Positions 17,234-25,495 are shown, counted from the stretch's first letter. The stretch is DNA of 30,515 nt from Eubacteriaceae bacterium (GCA_003446375.1 DMAW01000184.1:1-30515); one strand, 5' to 3'. Numbers and translations are program-made. Notes: a model not told the origin generated them from the letters alone.

Positions 17234-17607
17234 TCATTATCAATAATATCATTTTGATTTGGTTCAAAGGATTTTTCCGTAGAAGCATCTTTTTCTGAAA
17301 TATATCCACTCTGCTGGTTTGATGCTGAAAGTGCATCTTTTTCAGATATGCAGCTCTCTAAATCCGATTCCAGCGCAGTCACTTTTTTTTGAAGTTTTTT
17401 TACTTCCCTTGAGTATTTAAGCCTCCCATAAAAATTAAATACTCCCAAGATCGCAGCGCCAAAAGCCACAGAAATAAGTATGACAAGCGCCAAAGAAGCT
17501 TGCCCATGAAATGTGAAAAATTTCACATCAACCGGTTGCGCATTTTGCAATGCAAAAACAGTAACTATAATCGCAAACAAAATCGATACGATAAAACCCG
17601 CTTGCAT
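17221..17607 (-). CDS. LapA-domain (DUF1049) small membrane protein
   Basis: The 128-residue protein has two predicted membrane helices (about residues 4-20 and 38-60), with ALQNAQPVDVKFF between them, the hallmark of LapA/YrvD-like proteins. A charged coiled coil follows (about 64-90) and then an acidic tail in which ISEKDA occurs twice. In Proteobacteria the family is linked to lipopolysaccharide assembly; in Firmicutes the role is unknown, but the gene is often found between secDF and recJ, as here. It lies 20 bases after secF. The ATG at 17607 follows GAGGGGGGA. Confidence 0.8.
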   Translation of the reverse strand: MQAGFIVSILFAIIVTVFALQNAQPVDVKFFTFHGQASLALVILISVAFGAAILGVFNFYGRLKYSREVKKLQKKVTALESDLESCISEKDALSASNQQSGYISEKDASTEKSFEPNQNDIIDNEEIK

Positions 17608-17627
17608 GAAAATCCCCCCTCTTCAAA

Positions 17628-18506
17628 TTATTTTACTTTTATATCCGTCATTCTTTTTTCTTTTATCACATACCAAAATGAACTGGCTATAAAAATAGAT
17701 GAATACGTACCGCTTAAGAACCCTATGATCATTGGAAGAGTAAAGTCTTTAATGGACTGTACGCCTACAAAATAAAGAGCTGAAATTGCTAATATTGTTG
17801 TGAGCGAAGTGTTTATTGATCTTCGCAATGTCTGATGAATGCTGTTATCTACTAGGCTTACAAAATCATTTCTTTTGTACTTGCCTCTGTTTTCTCTTAT
17901 CCTGTCAAATACTACTATGGTATCATTTATCGAATAACCTAATATGGTCAGTACAGCTGCTATAAAAGGAGTATTTACCTGTATTCCAAAGATTGCATAA
18001 ACTCCTAAAACTATAATGACATCATGAACAAGCGCTATTATAGCGGCAATCCCAAACAAAAACTCAAATCTAAAAGTTATGTAAACGAGCATTCCTAAAA
18101 TTGCGACGCCTACAGCTAAAATCGCTTGTGCTTTTAGCTCATTTCCTATCGTGGCACTTACATTATCAATTGAGAGCACTTCCGTATCATCTCCGTAATT
18201 TTCTGTAAGATCGTCGATTAACTGAGCCCTTTGATCTTCATCAAGATCCACTTTAGTGCTTATTATCATTTGGAATCTATCCTCGCCTGCATAAGTAATA
18301 TCTGCGCTCTCGTCAAATTTATCAGTAAATCCTCTAATATCAGAAGTTTCAAACTCTTGATTTAAATCAATCTGAACGATTGTACCTCCTATAAAGTCTA
18401 TACCCATGTTTAATCCTCTAAATAACAATGCTCCTACACTGATAGTCAAAAGAATGGCAGAGAGTATGAAAAATTTATTATGATTTTTTGTTATGTTGAC
18501 TTTCAT
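17628..18506 (-). CDS. secF: Protein translocase subunit SecF
   Basis: SecF works with SecD as a proton-driven membrane partner of SecYEG that pulls exported proteins outward. The 292-residue protein shows the SecF start (NHNKFFILSAILLTISVGALLFRGLNMGIDFIGGT), an extracytoplasmic domain to about 120, and five further membrane helices with YSINDTIVVFDRIRENR and a final GFLSGTYSSIFIASSFW. It follows secD by 14 bases with an AAAGGAGG site. Confidence 0.97.
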   Translation of the reverse strand: MKVNITKNHNKFFILSAILLTISVGALLFRGLNMGIDFIGGTIVQIDLNQEFETSDIRGFTDKFDESADITYAGEDRFQMIISTKVDLDEDQRAQLIDDLTENYGDDTEVLSIDNVSATIGNELKAQAILAVGVAILGMLVYITFRFEFLFGIAAIIALVHDVIIVLGVYAIFGIQVNTPFIAAVLTILGYSINDTIVVFDRIRENRGKYKRNDFVSLVDNSIHQTLRRSINTSLTTILAISALYFVGVQSIKDFTLPMIIGFLSGTYSSIFIASSFWYVIKEKRMTDIKVK

Positions 18507-18520
18507 TTTATCATCCTCCT

Positions 18521-19768
18521 TTACGCCCCGTACATCTTTTTGTTATTGATCAGGGAAGTATTTATAAATAATTTCAATATTCTTTTAGTCAAAAGCAATG
18601 TAGTAAACAAGCTTAAAGCTATACCTAGCATAAGAGTCACTGCAAATCCCCTTACCGAACCGCTGCCCAACACAAACAAAACCACTCCGGCTATCAAGGT
18701 CGTCACGTTTGAATCTATAATCGTTGTAAAGCCTCTTCTGAATCCCGCTTCCAAAGAGGGCAGTAAGGATTTTCCAATCTTTAATTCCTCCCGTATCCTT
18801 TCAAATATAATAATATTTGCATCTACAGCCATACCAATGGATAATATTATTCCTGCAATTCCCGGCAAAGTAAGCGTATAACCTATCAATGCGGAGCTTA
18901 ACAAAAATAACAATACGTATATCCCTAATGATATGCAGGCAACAAAGCCCGGAGCCTTATAATATAAAAACATGAAAGCAAGAACTAATGATATCCCTAT
19001 CATTCCACCCATCAAGCTTTTGTCGAATGAATCTTGGCCAAGCGTCGGCCCGATTGAACGTATTTCTACCGGATCCAATTGTACGGGCAAAGCTCCCGCT
19101 TTTATAAGAACAGCCAAATTTCCAGCTTCATCGATATTGGACATGCCTTGGATTACAGCTTGTCCATCAGATATCACACTGTTAACTACCGGAGCGGAAA
19201 TAACTTCTCCATCAAGCCTTATTTCTATGACTTGGCCTAAATGCTCTTCTGTGGCCTTAGCAAAGGCTTCAGTTCCTTCATCGTTTAACTCTAAAGACAC
19301 CACGGCCTCTTCAATACCCAAGTTATTCGTTTGATAAATCGCACTTGAATCTACAACATGTGCACCTGTTATCACGACCTCACCCTCAGGGTCTAGAAAC
19401 TCCAGCTGAGCAGTCTTGCCAATGATCTCTAAAGCTTCCTGCTGATCTTGTATGTTCGGAAGCGACACTCTTATCCTTTCATCACCCTGTCTTGCTATTA
19501 CAGGTTCTGAAACTCCCAATGCATCTATTCTCTGTCTAATTGTTGCTATCGCTCTGTTTATTTTGTCGTCAGTTATCGGATCTTCTTCGCTTTCTTGGGC
19601 TTCCAGCACTACGTAAACTCCTCCAGTCAGATCCAGGCCATAATTTATAGCCTCTTTAACCGGAAGCACCCTGTAAGTTCCTATAGAAAGTCCATTCATG
19701 AGAATCCATCCAGCGGATATCACAATAAGCAACAATACCGCAAACTTTATCCTGCTTTTGCTCTTCAT
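18521..19768 (-). CDS. secD: Protein translocase subunit SecD
   Basis: SecD is the larger half of the SecDF export motor. The 415-residue protein starts with a membrane helix, then YGLDLTGGVYVVLEA, an outer domain including RIRVSLPNI, and membrane segments bearing GMAVDANIIIFERIREELK, the conserved motif matching that of SecF. It is compact, lacking the long extra loop of some species. secD and secF are separate genes, unlike the fused secDF of Bacillus subtilis. A consensus-like promoter lies just upstream (19799-19827). The ATG at 19768 follows GGAGG. Confidence 0.97.
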   Translation of the reverse strand: MKSKSRIKFAVLLLIVISAGWILMNGLSIGTYRVLPVKEAINYGLDLTGGVYVVLEAQESEEDPITDDKINRAIATIRQRIDALGVSEPVIARQGDERIRVSLPNIQDQQEALEIIGKTAQLEFLDPEGEVVITGAHVVDSSAIYQTNNLGIEEAVVSLELNDEGTEAFAKATEEHLGQVIEIRLDGEVISAPVVNSVISDGQAVIQGMSNIDEAGNLAVLIKAGALPVQLDPVEIRSIGPTLGQDSFDKSLMGGMIGISLVLAFMFLYYKAPGFVACISLGIYVLLFLLSSALIGYTLTLPGIAGIILSIGMAVDANIIIFERIREELKIGKSLLPSLEAGFRRGFTTIIDSNVTTLIAGVVLFVLGSGSVRGFAVTLMLGIALSLFTTLLLTKRILKLFINTSLINNKKMYGA

Positions 19769-19798
19769 ATTAGTCCTCCAATCATAAACAATAAATTA

Positions 19799-19827
19799 AT
19801 TATATATTTTTTGTTTTTTACCGTCAA
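19799..19827 (-). promoter_or_regulatory. Internal promoter for secDF
   Basis: On the minus strand there is a -35 TTGACG (19822-19827), a 17-base A-rich spacer and a perfect -10 TATAAT (19799-19804), 30 bases before secD. It would let secDF and downstream genes be expressed independently of the scfAB genes. Confidence 0.7.
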
Positions 19828-19843
19828 TTTGTATAATGTTAAA

Positions 19844-21184
19844 TTATCGGTTCTGCTTAGCAACCTGTATCATTATAGCGCACTCAATGCGTTTTTTCTC
19901 GAGTTTGCAACCTATATCGTAGGGCACGGATATATCATTATTGAAATTGTAAGCATTAGCAAAACATCCGCCGCCGCAGTAGTACTTCGCCCAACAATCC
20001 CTGCATGCTTTTTTATCAGTCAGATTTACCTTTTCAAAATCTTTTCTCAAATTTTGATTTAATATCCCTTTTTCAAGATCCCCAAGGATAAAATCTTCCT
20101 TTCCTACAAACTGATGACAAGGATATATTTCTCCGGTTGGAGTCACTGCTACATAATCAGTGCCTGCTCCGCAGCCTGACACCCTTTTATATGCACACGG
20201 GCCTCCATGAAGATCTATATTAAAGTGAAAGAAATTAAATTTATCGCCCTGTTTATTATAATTTAAGTACTCAACAGCTAGGTTTTCGTATTCTTTTTCA
20301 AGATCTAAAATATCTTCTCCAGTGAGTGCATAATCATTGTCAGGAGTTGCAACTACAGGTTCAACAGATATGCTGGGAAAACCTTGATTTGCCAAATCTA
20401 ATACATCTTTTGAAAAATCCAAATTATTCTTGGTAAAAGTCCCTCTTATGTAGTGATCTTTTGATCCTCTCTTTTCAGACATTCTTTTTATTTTATCAAT
20501 AATGTATTTGTACGTACCTTCATTGTTTATCGTTTTACGCATGTTATCGTTAGTTTCTTTTCTTCCGTCAATGCTAAGGACAACATTCGCCATATTTTCA
20601 TCTAAGTACTCAATGATATCTTCATTTAGCAAAAGACCATTTGTAGTCATTGTGAATCTAAATACCTTTTCAGTCTCCAGCTCTCTTTCTCTAGCATATT
20701 CAACTAAGGACTTTACTACTTCAAAGTTCATTAAAGGCTCTCCCCCGAAAAAATCAATTTCCAGGTGTTTTCTTTTTCCAGAGTTTTTAATTAAAAAATC
20801 AATTGCCTCTTTGCCTGTCTCAATATCCATAAGGACTTTTTCACCTTCAAAGCTGCCTTCAGATGCAAAGCAATATCCGCACCGCATATTGCAATCATGT
20901 GAAACGTGCAGACACATCGCCTTTATGTCGTGGTCTCTCATTAAATCTTCTTCCAAGGCTATATCCTCGCTAAACAAGATCCCCTGATTTTTTAGATTTT
21001 CAATTTCTATCCAAGCCTCGTCAAGGTCAGCCAAGTCATATTTTCCCTTTAAATTTTCACAAGCTTTTGTTTTGTCAGGGTAATAATCTAAAAGCTCATA
21101 TGTCGCTTTATCTATTTCAAATACCGATCCGGAATTAATATCCAAAAGTATATAATATCCATTTAATTCGTATTTGTGTATCAC
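19844..21184 (-). CDS. scfB: SCIFF peptide maturase, radical SAM/SPASM thioether-forming enzyme
   Basis: This enzyme forms cysteine thioether cross-links in the SCIFF peptide encoded just upstream. The radical SAM motif is CNMRCGYC (C98, C102, C105 in the chosen frame), followed by FFGGEP. The C-terminal SPASM region is cysteine rich: CAYKRVSGCGAG, YPCHQF and CRDCWAKYYCGGGC, giving the auxiliary clusters. The frame opens at a TTG (21205), but GTG at 21184 follows AAGGAGG at 6 bases and gives the family start M-IHKYELNGYYI and 446 residues. It lies between scfA and secD, the usual clostridial position. Confidence 0.94.
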   Translation of the reverse strand: MIHKYELNGYYILLDINSGSVFEIDKATYELLDYYPDKTKACENLKGKYDLADLDEAWIEIENLKNQGILFSEDIALEEDLMRDHDIKAMCLHVSHDCNMRCGYCFASEGSFEGEKVLMDIETGKEAIDFLIKNSGKRKHLEIDFFGGEPLMNFEVVKSLVEYARERELETEKVFRFTMTTNGLLLNEDIIEYLDENMANVVLSIDGRKETNDNMRKTINNEGTYKYIIDKIKRMSEKRGSKDHYIRGTFTKNNLDFSKDVLDLANQGFPSISVEPVVATPDNDYALTGEDILDLEKEYENLAVEYLNYNKQGDKFNFFHFNIDLHGGPCAYKRVSGCGAGTDYVAVTPTGEIYPCHQFVGKEDFILGDLEKGILNQNLRKDFEKVNLTDKKACRDCWAKYYCGGGCFANAYNFNNDISVPYDIGCKLEKKRIECAIMIQVAKQNR

Positions 21185-21272
21185 TTTTCTCCTCCTTGTC
21201 AACAACCAAATATCATAGAAGCAATTCTGCTTAATATATCTGTTAATAAAAATTAAATATAAAATATAATAA

Positions 21273-21298
21273 GCAGTAAATATAAAAATATTTACTGC
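21273..21298 (-). promoter_or_regulatory. Hairpin between scfA and scfB, probable attenuator
   Basis: GCAGTAAATAT (21273-21283) pairs perfectly with ATATTTACTGC (21288-21298) around AAAA. On the minus strand it is followed by an AT-rich tract with TATTTT. It starts 7 bases after the scfA stop, so it would stop part of the transcripts, giving more peptide than enzyme. The right arm motif ATTTACTGC is repeated at 21303-21311 over the scfA stop codon, so two alternative pairings are possible. Confidence 0.6.
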
Positions 21299-21304
21299 CG
21301 AAAT

Positions 21305-21448
21305 TTACTGCTCGGTATTTTCACATTTTTGATTTCCTACAGTACACGAGGTTTTACACGCCGACTGACATGATGTTTGACATTCGCCACAGCCCTTGCC
21401 TTCGACTTTGTTCAACTCTCCCAAGTTGATCACTTTAATGTGTTTCAT
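21305..21448 (-). CDS. scfA: SCIFF ribosomal peptide precursor (six cysteines in forty-five)
   Basis: A 47-residue open frame starts at ATG 21448 after a strong AGGGGTGA site and ends with TAA at 21305. The N-terminal leader is MKHIKVINLGELNK and the core has six cysteines (C20, C23, C27, C31, C35, C42) with GCGECQTSCQSACKTSC, the SCIFF pattern. The peptide is modified by ScfB, encoded directly downstream, which makes Cys-to-Thr/other thioether links. The product's role is unknown even though the pair is nearly universal in Clostridia. It is too short for standard gene length cut-offs. Confidence 0.95.
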   Translation of the reverse strand: MKHIKVINLGELNKVEGKGCGECQTSCQSACKTSCTVGNQKCENTEQ

Positions 21449-21501
21449 ATTTTCACCCCTGCCTTTAGATATTTTCTTTTCGGTTCTTATGGCTGGTTGA
21501 T

Positions 21502-21798
21502 CTATTCAGCTTTTTCAGATCCTTCTTCCGCCTTGTTTAAAACGTCTGCAACCGCAGATCTAGTTATTTGAACTTTAATATTGTCAGGCTTAAGCTCTAT
21601 AGTCAAGACGTCATCTTTGAATGCAATGATCTTTCCGTAAAAACCTCCAATGGTAACGATTTTATCACCCTTTTTAAGTTCATTTCTCATGCTTTGGATT
21701 TTCTTTTGTTGTTTGCTTTGCGGTCTGATAACAAAAAAGTAAAAGAACCCGAAAACCGCAATAATTGGTACAAATGAAAGTAATTCCTGAAAATTCAT
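21502..21798 (-). CDS. yajC: Preprotein translocase subunit YajC
   Basis: YajC is a small single-pass membrane partner of the SecDF complex. The 98-residue protein has one membrane helix (about residues 8-25, FVPIIAVFGFFYFFVIRP), then RPQSKQQKK and the conserved GDKIVTIGGFYGKI. The family role is accessory, and it sits between tgt and scfA in the usual order. The ATG at 21798 follows GGGGAG at a slightly long 10-base spacing. Confidence 0.95.
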   Translation of the reverse strand: MNFQELLSFVPIIAVFGFFYFFVIRPQSKQQKKIQSMRNELKKGDKIVTIGGFYGKIIAFKDDVLTIELKPDNIKVQITRSAVADVLNKAEEGSEKAE

Positions 21799-21853
21799 AA
21801 TGTCAATGCTCCCCTTTCATATTATTGATTTTTATTATAGCATTTTTTATGCT

Positions 21854-22966
21854 CTAATAGCTATATTTATTGAAAAATTCCTCTTTGTAATCCGCTAACC
21901 TGTCCTCTGATATTGCCTTTCTGATATTTTCCATGGTCTTTAGCGTGAAATACAGGTTATGAGATGACAATAGCCTAAGTCCTAGTATTTCGTTAGCTTT
22001 TATAAGATGTCTTAAGTACGCTTTAGTGTAGTTTTTACATGTGTAGCAATCACATTCCGGATCTAGTGGAGAAAAATCCATTTCGTATTTGGCATTTTTT
22101 ATTACAACTTTTCCATTTGTAGTCATGGCAGTGCCATTTCTTGCTATCCTTGTTTGCAAAACACAGTCGAACATGTCCACTCCTCTTACCACTCCTTCAA
22201 AAAGGGCATCGATACTTCCTACCCCCATTAGGTATCTGGCTTTGTCTTCAGGCAGATGAGGGATTACCGCATCCAGTGCTTTATACATCAGTTCTTTTGG
22301 TTCTCCTACGCTGAGTCCTCCTATAGCATATCCCGGAAACCCGATCTTTACAGTTTCCTTAGCGCTTTCCACCCTTAAGTCGTCGTACATTCCTCCTTGC
22401 ACTATGCCGAACAACGCTTGTCTTTGAGTGTTTTTATGTGCCTCCTTGCACCGTTTTGCCCATCTTAAAGTTCTCTCCATAGACTTTTTTGCGTACTGAT
22501 AATCAGCAGGATATGGAGTACACTCATCAAATGCCATAATTATGTCTGAACCAAGAATATTTTGAATCTTTACTGCCTCCTCTGGCGATATGAAATGCTT
22601 CGATCCATCTAAATGACTCCTAAAGGTTACTCCCTGCTCTTCAATGCGTCTCAAGTCACCTAAGCTGAAAACCTGGTATCCTCCGCTATCTGTAAGTATA
22701 GGCTTGTCCCAATTCATGAATTTATGAAGCCCCCCGGCTTTTTCAATTACCTTAGTTCCCGGCCTAATATACAGGTGATAAGTATTTGAAAGTATTATCT
22801 GGGCGCCTGTACTTTTTATTTCTTCCGGCGTAAGGCTCTTTACAGTAGCCTGAGTGCCTACAGGCATGAATATCGGGGTCTCTATGATTCCGTGTGGGGT
22901 GTGAAGCTTTCCAAGCCTGGCTCCTGTTTGCTTGCATGTCTTTATGTGCTCGTATCTAACAGCCAT
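21854..22966 (-). CDS. tgt: Queuine/preQ1 tRNA-guanine transglycosylase
   Basis: Tgt swaps the wobble guanine of tRNAs for Asp, Asn, His and Tyr for preQ1. The 370-residue protein has GGYQVFSL, MAFDEC, GIVQGG and GGLSVGE around the catalytic aspartates, DMFDCVLQTRIARNGTA for tRNA binding, and the zinc site CDCYTCKNYTKAYLRHL. Length is normal. It lies 19 bases after queA; the two genes act in sequence in queuosine synthesis. The ATG at 22966 follows TGGAGG. Confidence 0.97.
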   Translation of the reverse strand: MAVRYEHIKTCKQTGARLGKLHTPHGIIETPIFMPVGTQATVKSLTPEEIKSTGAQIILSNTYHLYIRPGTKVIEKAGGLHKFMNWDKPILTDSGGYQVFSLGDLRRIEEQGVTFRSHLDGSKHFISPEEAVKIQNILGSDIIMAFDECTPYPADYQYAKKSMERTLRWAKRCKEAHKNTQRQALFGIVQGGMYDDLRVESAKETVKIGFPGYAIGGLSVGEPKELMYKALDAVIPHLPEDKARYLMGVGSIDALFEGVVRGVDMFDCVLQTRIARNGTAMTTNGKVVIKNAKYEMDFSPLDPECDCYTCKNYTKAYLRHLIKANEILGLRLLSSHNLYFTLKTMENIRKAISEDRLADYKEEFFNKYSY

Positions 22967-22985
22967 AACAATCCTCCATTTAAAT

Positions 22986-24008
22986 TTATATAATAATCAT
23001 ACTGTCTCCAAAGCTGAAAAATCTGTACTTTTCTTCCACCGCTTGCCTGTATGCACCTAGTATCAGATCTTTTTGTGCAAAAGCAGAAACCAGCATCAAA
23101 AGAGTAGATTCTGGAAGATGGAAATTTGTTATCATGCCTTCCACCAATCTAAAGTCGTAGGGAGGATAAATGAATATATCCGTCCATCCACTGCAAGCTT
23201 CAATAGGCAATCCTTTTTTTGCGACAGTTTCCAAGGTCCTTACTGATGTTGTTCCGACTGCGATTATTCTTCCTCCGTTATCTTTGGTGTCGTTGAGAAC
23301 CTTAGCGGTTGAATCATCTATTGAATAATACTCTGAATGCATCTTATGCTTTGTTGCATCGTCAACCTTTACCGGTCTGAACGTTCCAATTCCCACATGC
23401 AGCGTTATATATGTCACATTGACACCCATTGCCCTGATTTTTTCCAATAATTCTTTTGTAAAGTGAAGTCCTGCCGTTGGGGCGGCAGCTGAACCGACTT
23501 CATTTGAATAAACCGTCTGATACCTCTCCTTATCGGCAAGAGTTTCCTTTATATACGGCGGCAAAGGCATATGTCCGAGTTGATCTAAGATGTTCTCAAA
23601 TACTCCTTCATAATCAAACTTGATTATTCTTAGTCCATCTTCTTTTACAGACGTTATTTCTCCCTGCAAGATATCTTCAAATACTAAAATATCACCTGGC
23701 TTTGCTTTTTTCCCAGGTTTGACCATTATTTCCCATTCATCTTTCCCGGTTCTTCTAAGCAAGAGTATCTCTACAGTGCCTTCTCTGGCTTTATTCTTCC
23801 CGTAAAGCCTCGCTGGCATTACTCTTGTATTGTTAAGGACAAGCGTATCGCCCGGTTTTAGATATTCTACTATATTATAAAAGTTTCTGTGACATATATT
23901 TCCACCATCTCTGTCTATCACCATAAGTCTGGATGCATCTCTTTTTTCTATAGGATGTTGAGCTATCAACTCCTGGGGCAAATCAAAATAAAAATCTTTT
24001 GTTTTCAT
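22986..24008 (-). CDS. queA: S-adenosylmethionine:tRNA ribosyltransferase-isomerase
   Basis: QueA converts preQ1 in tRNA to epoxyqueuosine, using the ribosyl part of S-adenosylmethionine. The 340-residue protein has FDLPQELIAQHPIEKRD, LVLNNTRVMPARL, AAPTAGLHFT and HVGIGTFRPV, all family landmarks. It is the first gene after the nif terminator and has its own likely promoter. ruvAB, often upstream in Firmicutes, is not there; the nif cassette occupies that position. The ATG at 24008 follows AGGAGA. Confidence 0.97.
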   Translation of the reverse strand: MKTKDFYFDLPQELIAQHPIEKRDASRLMVIDRDGGNICHRNFYNIVEYLKPGDTLVLNNTRVMPARLYGKNKAREGTVEILLLRRTGKDEWEIMVKPGKKAKPGDILVFEDILQGEITSVKEDGLRIIKFDYEGVFENILDQLGHMPLPPYIKETLADKERYQTVYSNEVGSAAAPTAGLHFTKELLEKIRAMGVNVTYITLHVGIGTFRPVKVDDATKHKMHSEYYSIDDSTAKVLNDTKDNGGRIIAVGTTSVRTLETVAKKGLPIEACSGWTDIFIYPPYDFRLVEGMITNFHLPESTLLMLVSAFAQKDLILGAYRQAVEEKYRFFSFGDSMIII

Positions 24009-24038
24009 AAGCTCTCCTGTTCGTAAATCTTCTAAAAT

Positions 24039-24067
24039 ATAATACTAGATAAACGTAAATAAAGCAA
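24039..24067 (-). promoter_or_regulatory. Candidate promoter for queA
   Basis: On the minus strand there is TTGCTT (24062-24067), a 17-base spacer and TATTAT (24039-24044). The -35 overlaps the end of the nif terminator stem. The match is moderate, but a promoter is expected here because the long housekeeping run starts immediately downstream of a strong terminator. Confidence 0.45.
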
Positions 24068-24099
24068 GCCGACTGTTGAATATCTCAACAGTCGGCTTG
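24049..24099 (-). terminator. Terminator of the nif cassette
   Basis: A perfect 15-bp stem (24065-24079 with 24085-24099) encloses a 5-base loop and begins 8 bases after the nifV stop. On the minus strand it is followed by CTTTATTT and more T-rich sequence. It separates nif transcription from queA. Confidence 0.85.
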
Positions 24100-24106
24100 A
24101 CTAGAA

Positions 24107-25162
24107 TCAGTATGTTTTTTTCTTAAGATTATTTAAAATTTTCGTTGCCTGTAAGTCTGTTAGATTTATACCCCGAGACTTATAAATGTATTTTACAGAC
24201 TTTATACCTGAGTGCTTGCCCAACACGAATTTGTGTTTTCTTCCGATAATATCCGGATTTAAATATTGGTAATTTTCTCTATTCTTTATCATTCCATCTA
24301 CATGGATTCCTGACTCATGTGTGAAAACGTCCTTTCCCACTACAGGCTTTGCAGGATGTATCTTTATTTTAGAGTATTTTTCCACCAGTTTTGAAAGTTT
24401 TGATATTTCTCCTACATTTATTGTAGTAATAATATTTTCCATGTATATGAGGCTGAGAACTATCTCATCAAAGGACGTATTCCCGGCCCGTTCTCCAATC
24501 CCGTTTATCGTGCAGCTTATATGATCGGCACCAGCCTTAAATGCACTGAATGCATTAGCTGTTGCCATGCCAAAGTCATTATGTCCGTGAAAGTCTATTG
24601 ACACCGAAAGATTCATTTTTAATGATGATATATCTTCCCACACTGTATGAGGATTCATCCTCCCAACAGTATCGGCATACCTTACCCTGACTGCACCAGA
24701 TTCCACTGCAGCTTTAAAGAATTTTTGCAGAAATTTCTTATCGCTTCTAGAAGCATCTTCAGCGCCAACAGACACCTTGCAGCCTTTTTTTGTTGCGTAT
24801 TCTATAAGCCTGCCGGTTTCTCTCAATATGTGATTCCTGTCAGCACGCATCTTGCTTTTTATCATTATCTCAGAAACAGGTACAGATATGTGGAGATTTT
24901 CAATTCCCGTCATAATTCCCTTATCCACATCTTCCTGTCTCATCCTGTTCCACGTCATCAATTCAGACTTTAAATCCAATGAGTTTAGAGCCTGCAACAC
25001 TTTAATCTCTTCTTTGCCCATGGCGGGAATTCCGGCTTCGATAACATTAACTCCCGCCTTGTCCATGGCCTTTGCCAGATTAATCTTTTGCTTGAATGAA
25101 AAATTGATTCCGGGAGCTTGTTCTCCGTCCCGCAAAGTGGTATCTACAATATTCAATTTCAT
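24107..25162 (-). CDS. nifV: Homocitrate synthase NifV
   Basis: NifV condenses acetyl-CoA with 2-oxoglutarate to make homocitrate, the organic part of FeMo-cofactor. The 351-residue protein has VDTTLRDGEQAPG at the start, HGHNDFGMATANAF, GIGERAGN and the HESGIHVDG segment of the re/si-citrate and isopropylmalate synthase family; the nif context decides the function. GTG codons at 25171 and 25165 could lengthen it slightly, but GGAGG fits the ATG at 25162. It is one gene, not split into alpha and omega parts as in Clostridium pasteurianum. It ends the nif transcript. Confidence 0.93.
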   Translation of the reverse strand: MKLNIVDTTLRDGEQAPGINFSFKQKINLAKAMDKAGVNVIEAGIPAMGKEEIKVLQALNSLDLKSELMTWNRMRQEDVDKGIMTGIENLHISVPVSEIMIKSKMRADRNHILRETGRLIEYATKKGCKVSVGAEDASRSDKKFLQKFFKAAVESGAVRVRYADTVGRMNPHTVWEDISSLKMNLSVSIDFHGHNDFGMATANAFSAFKAGADHISCTINGIGERAGNTSFDEIVLSLIYMENIITTINVGEISKLSKLVEKYSKIKIHPAKPVVGKDVFTHESGIHVDGMIKNRENYQYLNPDIIGRKHKFVLGKHSGIKSVKYIYKSRGINLTDLQATKILNNLKKKTY

Positions 25163-25189
25163 CACTGCCACCTCCGGTTTAGCTACAAT

Positions 25190-25495
25190 CTAAATCATGA
25201 GCCTTTCTACCTTCTCTCCCTCTTCAAGCGCATCTATTATTTCCTCGACATCGTCAGAAGTTACTTTCCCATACCAAGTCTGTTCCGGATAGATCACTAC
25301 TATAGGTCCTTTTGAACAAATACCCATGCAACCGGTGCTCGTTACCATTACCTCACTGTCTAAATCCCTATCTTGAATCTCTTCATTAAAATTTTGTACA
25401 ATATCTACTGCACCCTTTTGAAGACAAAAACCCTTATTCTCTCCTACGAGCCTTGCGCTTCCACACACAAAAATATGATGCTTCAATTTTTCCAT
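25190..25495 (-). CDS. Thioredoxin-like [2Fe-2S] ferredoxin, nif-associated
   Basis: The 101-residue acidic protein has cysteines C11, C24, C56 and C60 (C-x12-C-x31-C-x3-C, with TSTGCMGIC), which is the pattern of the thioredoxin-fold [2Fe-2S] ferredoxins. The best-known member, from Clostridium pasteurianum, binds nitrogenase MoFe protein. Its place between nifB and nifV, with spacers of 11 and 27 bases, makes a role in nitrogenase electron supply or cofactor assembly likely, but this is inferred. The ATG at 25495 follows AGGAGACGG. Confidence 0.9.
   Translation of the reverse strand: MEKLKHHIFVCGSARLVGENKGFCLQKGAVDIVQNFNEEIQDRDLDSEVMVTSTGCMGICSKGPIVVIYPEQTWYGKVTSDDVEEIIDALEEGEKVERLMI

Noticed and set aside
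21799..21853. Promoter between tgt and yajC based on TATAAT
   Set aside because: A perfect -10 exists, but no recognisable -35 at 16-18 bases upstream; it may be chance in AT-rich sequence.
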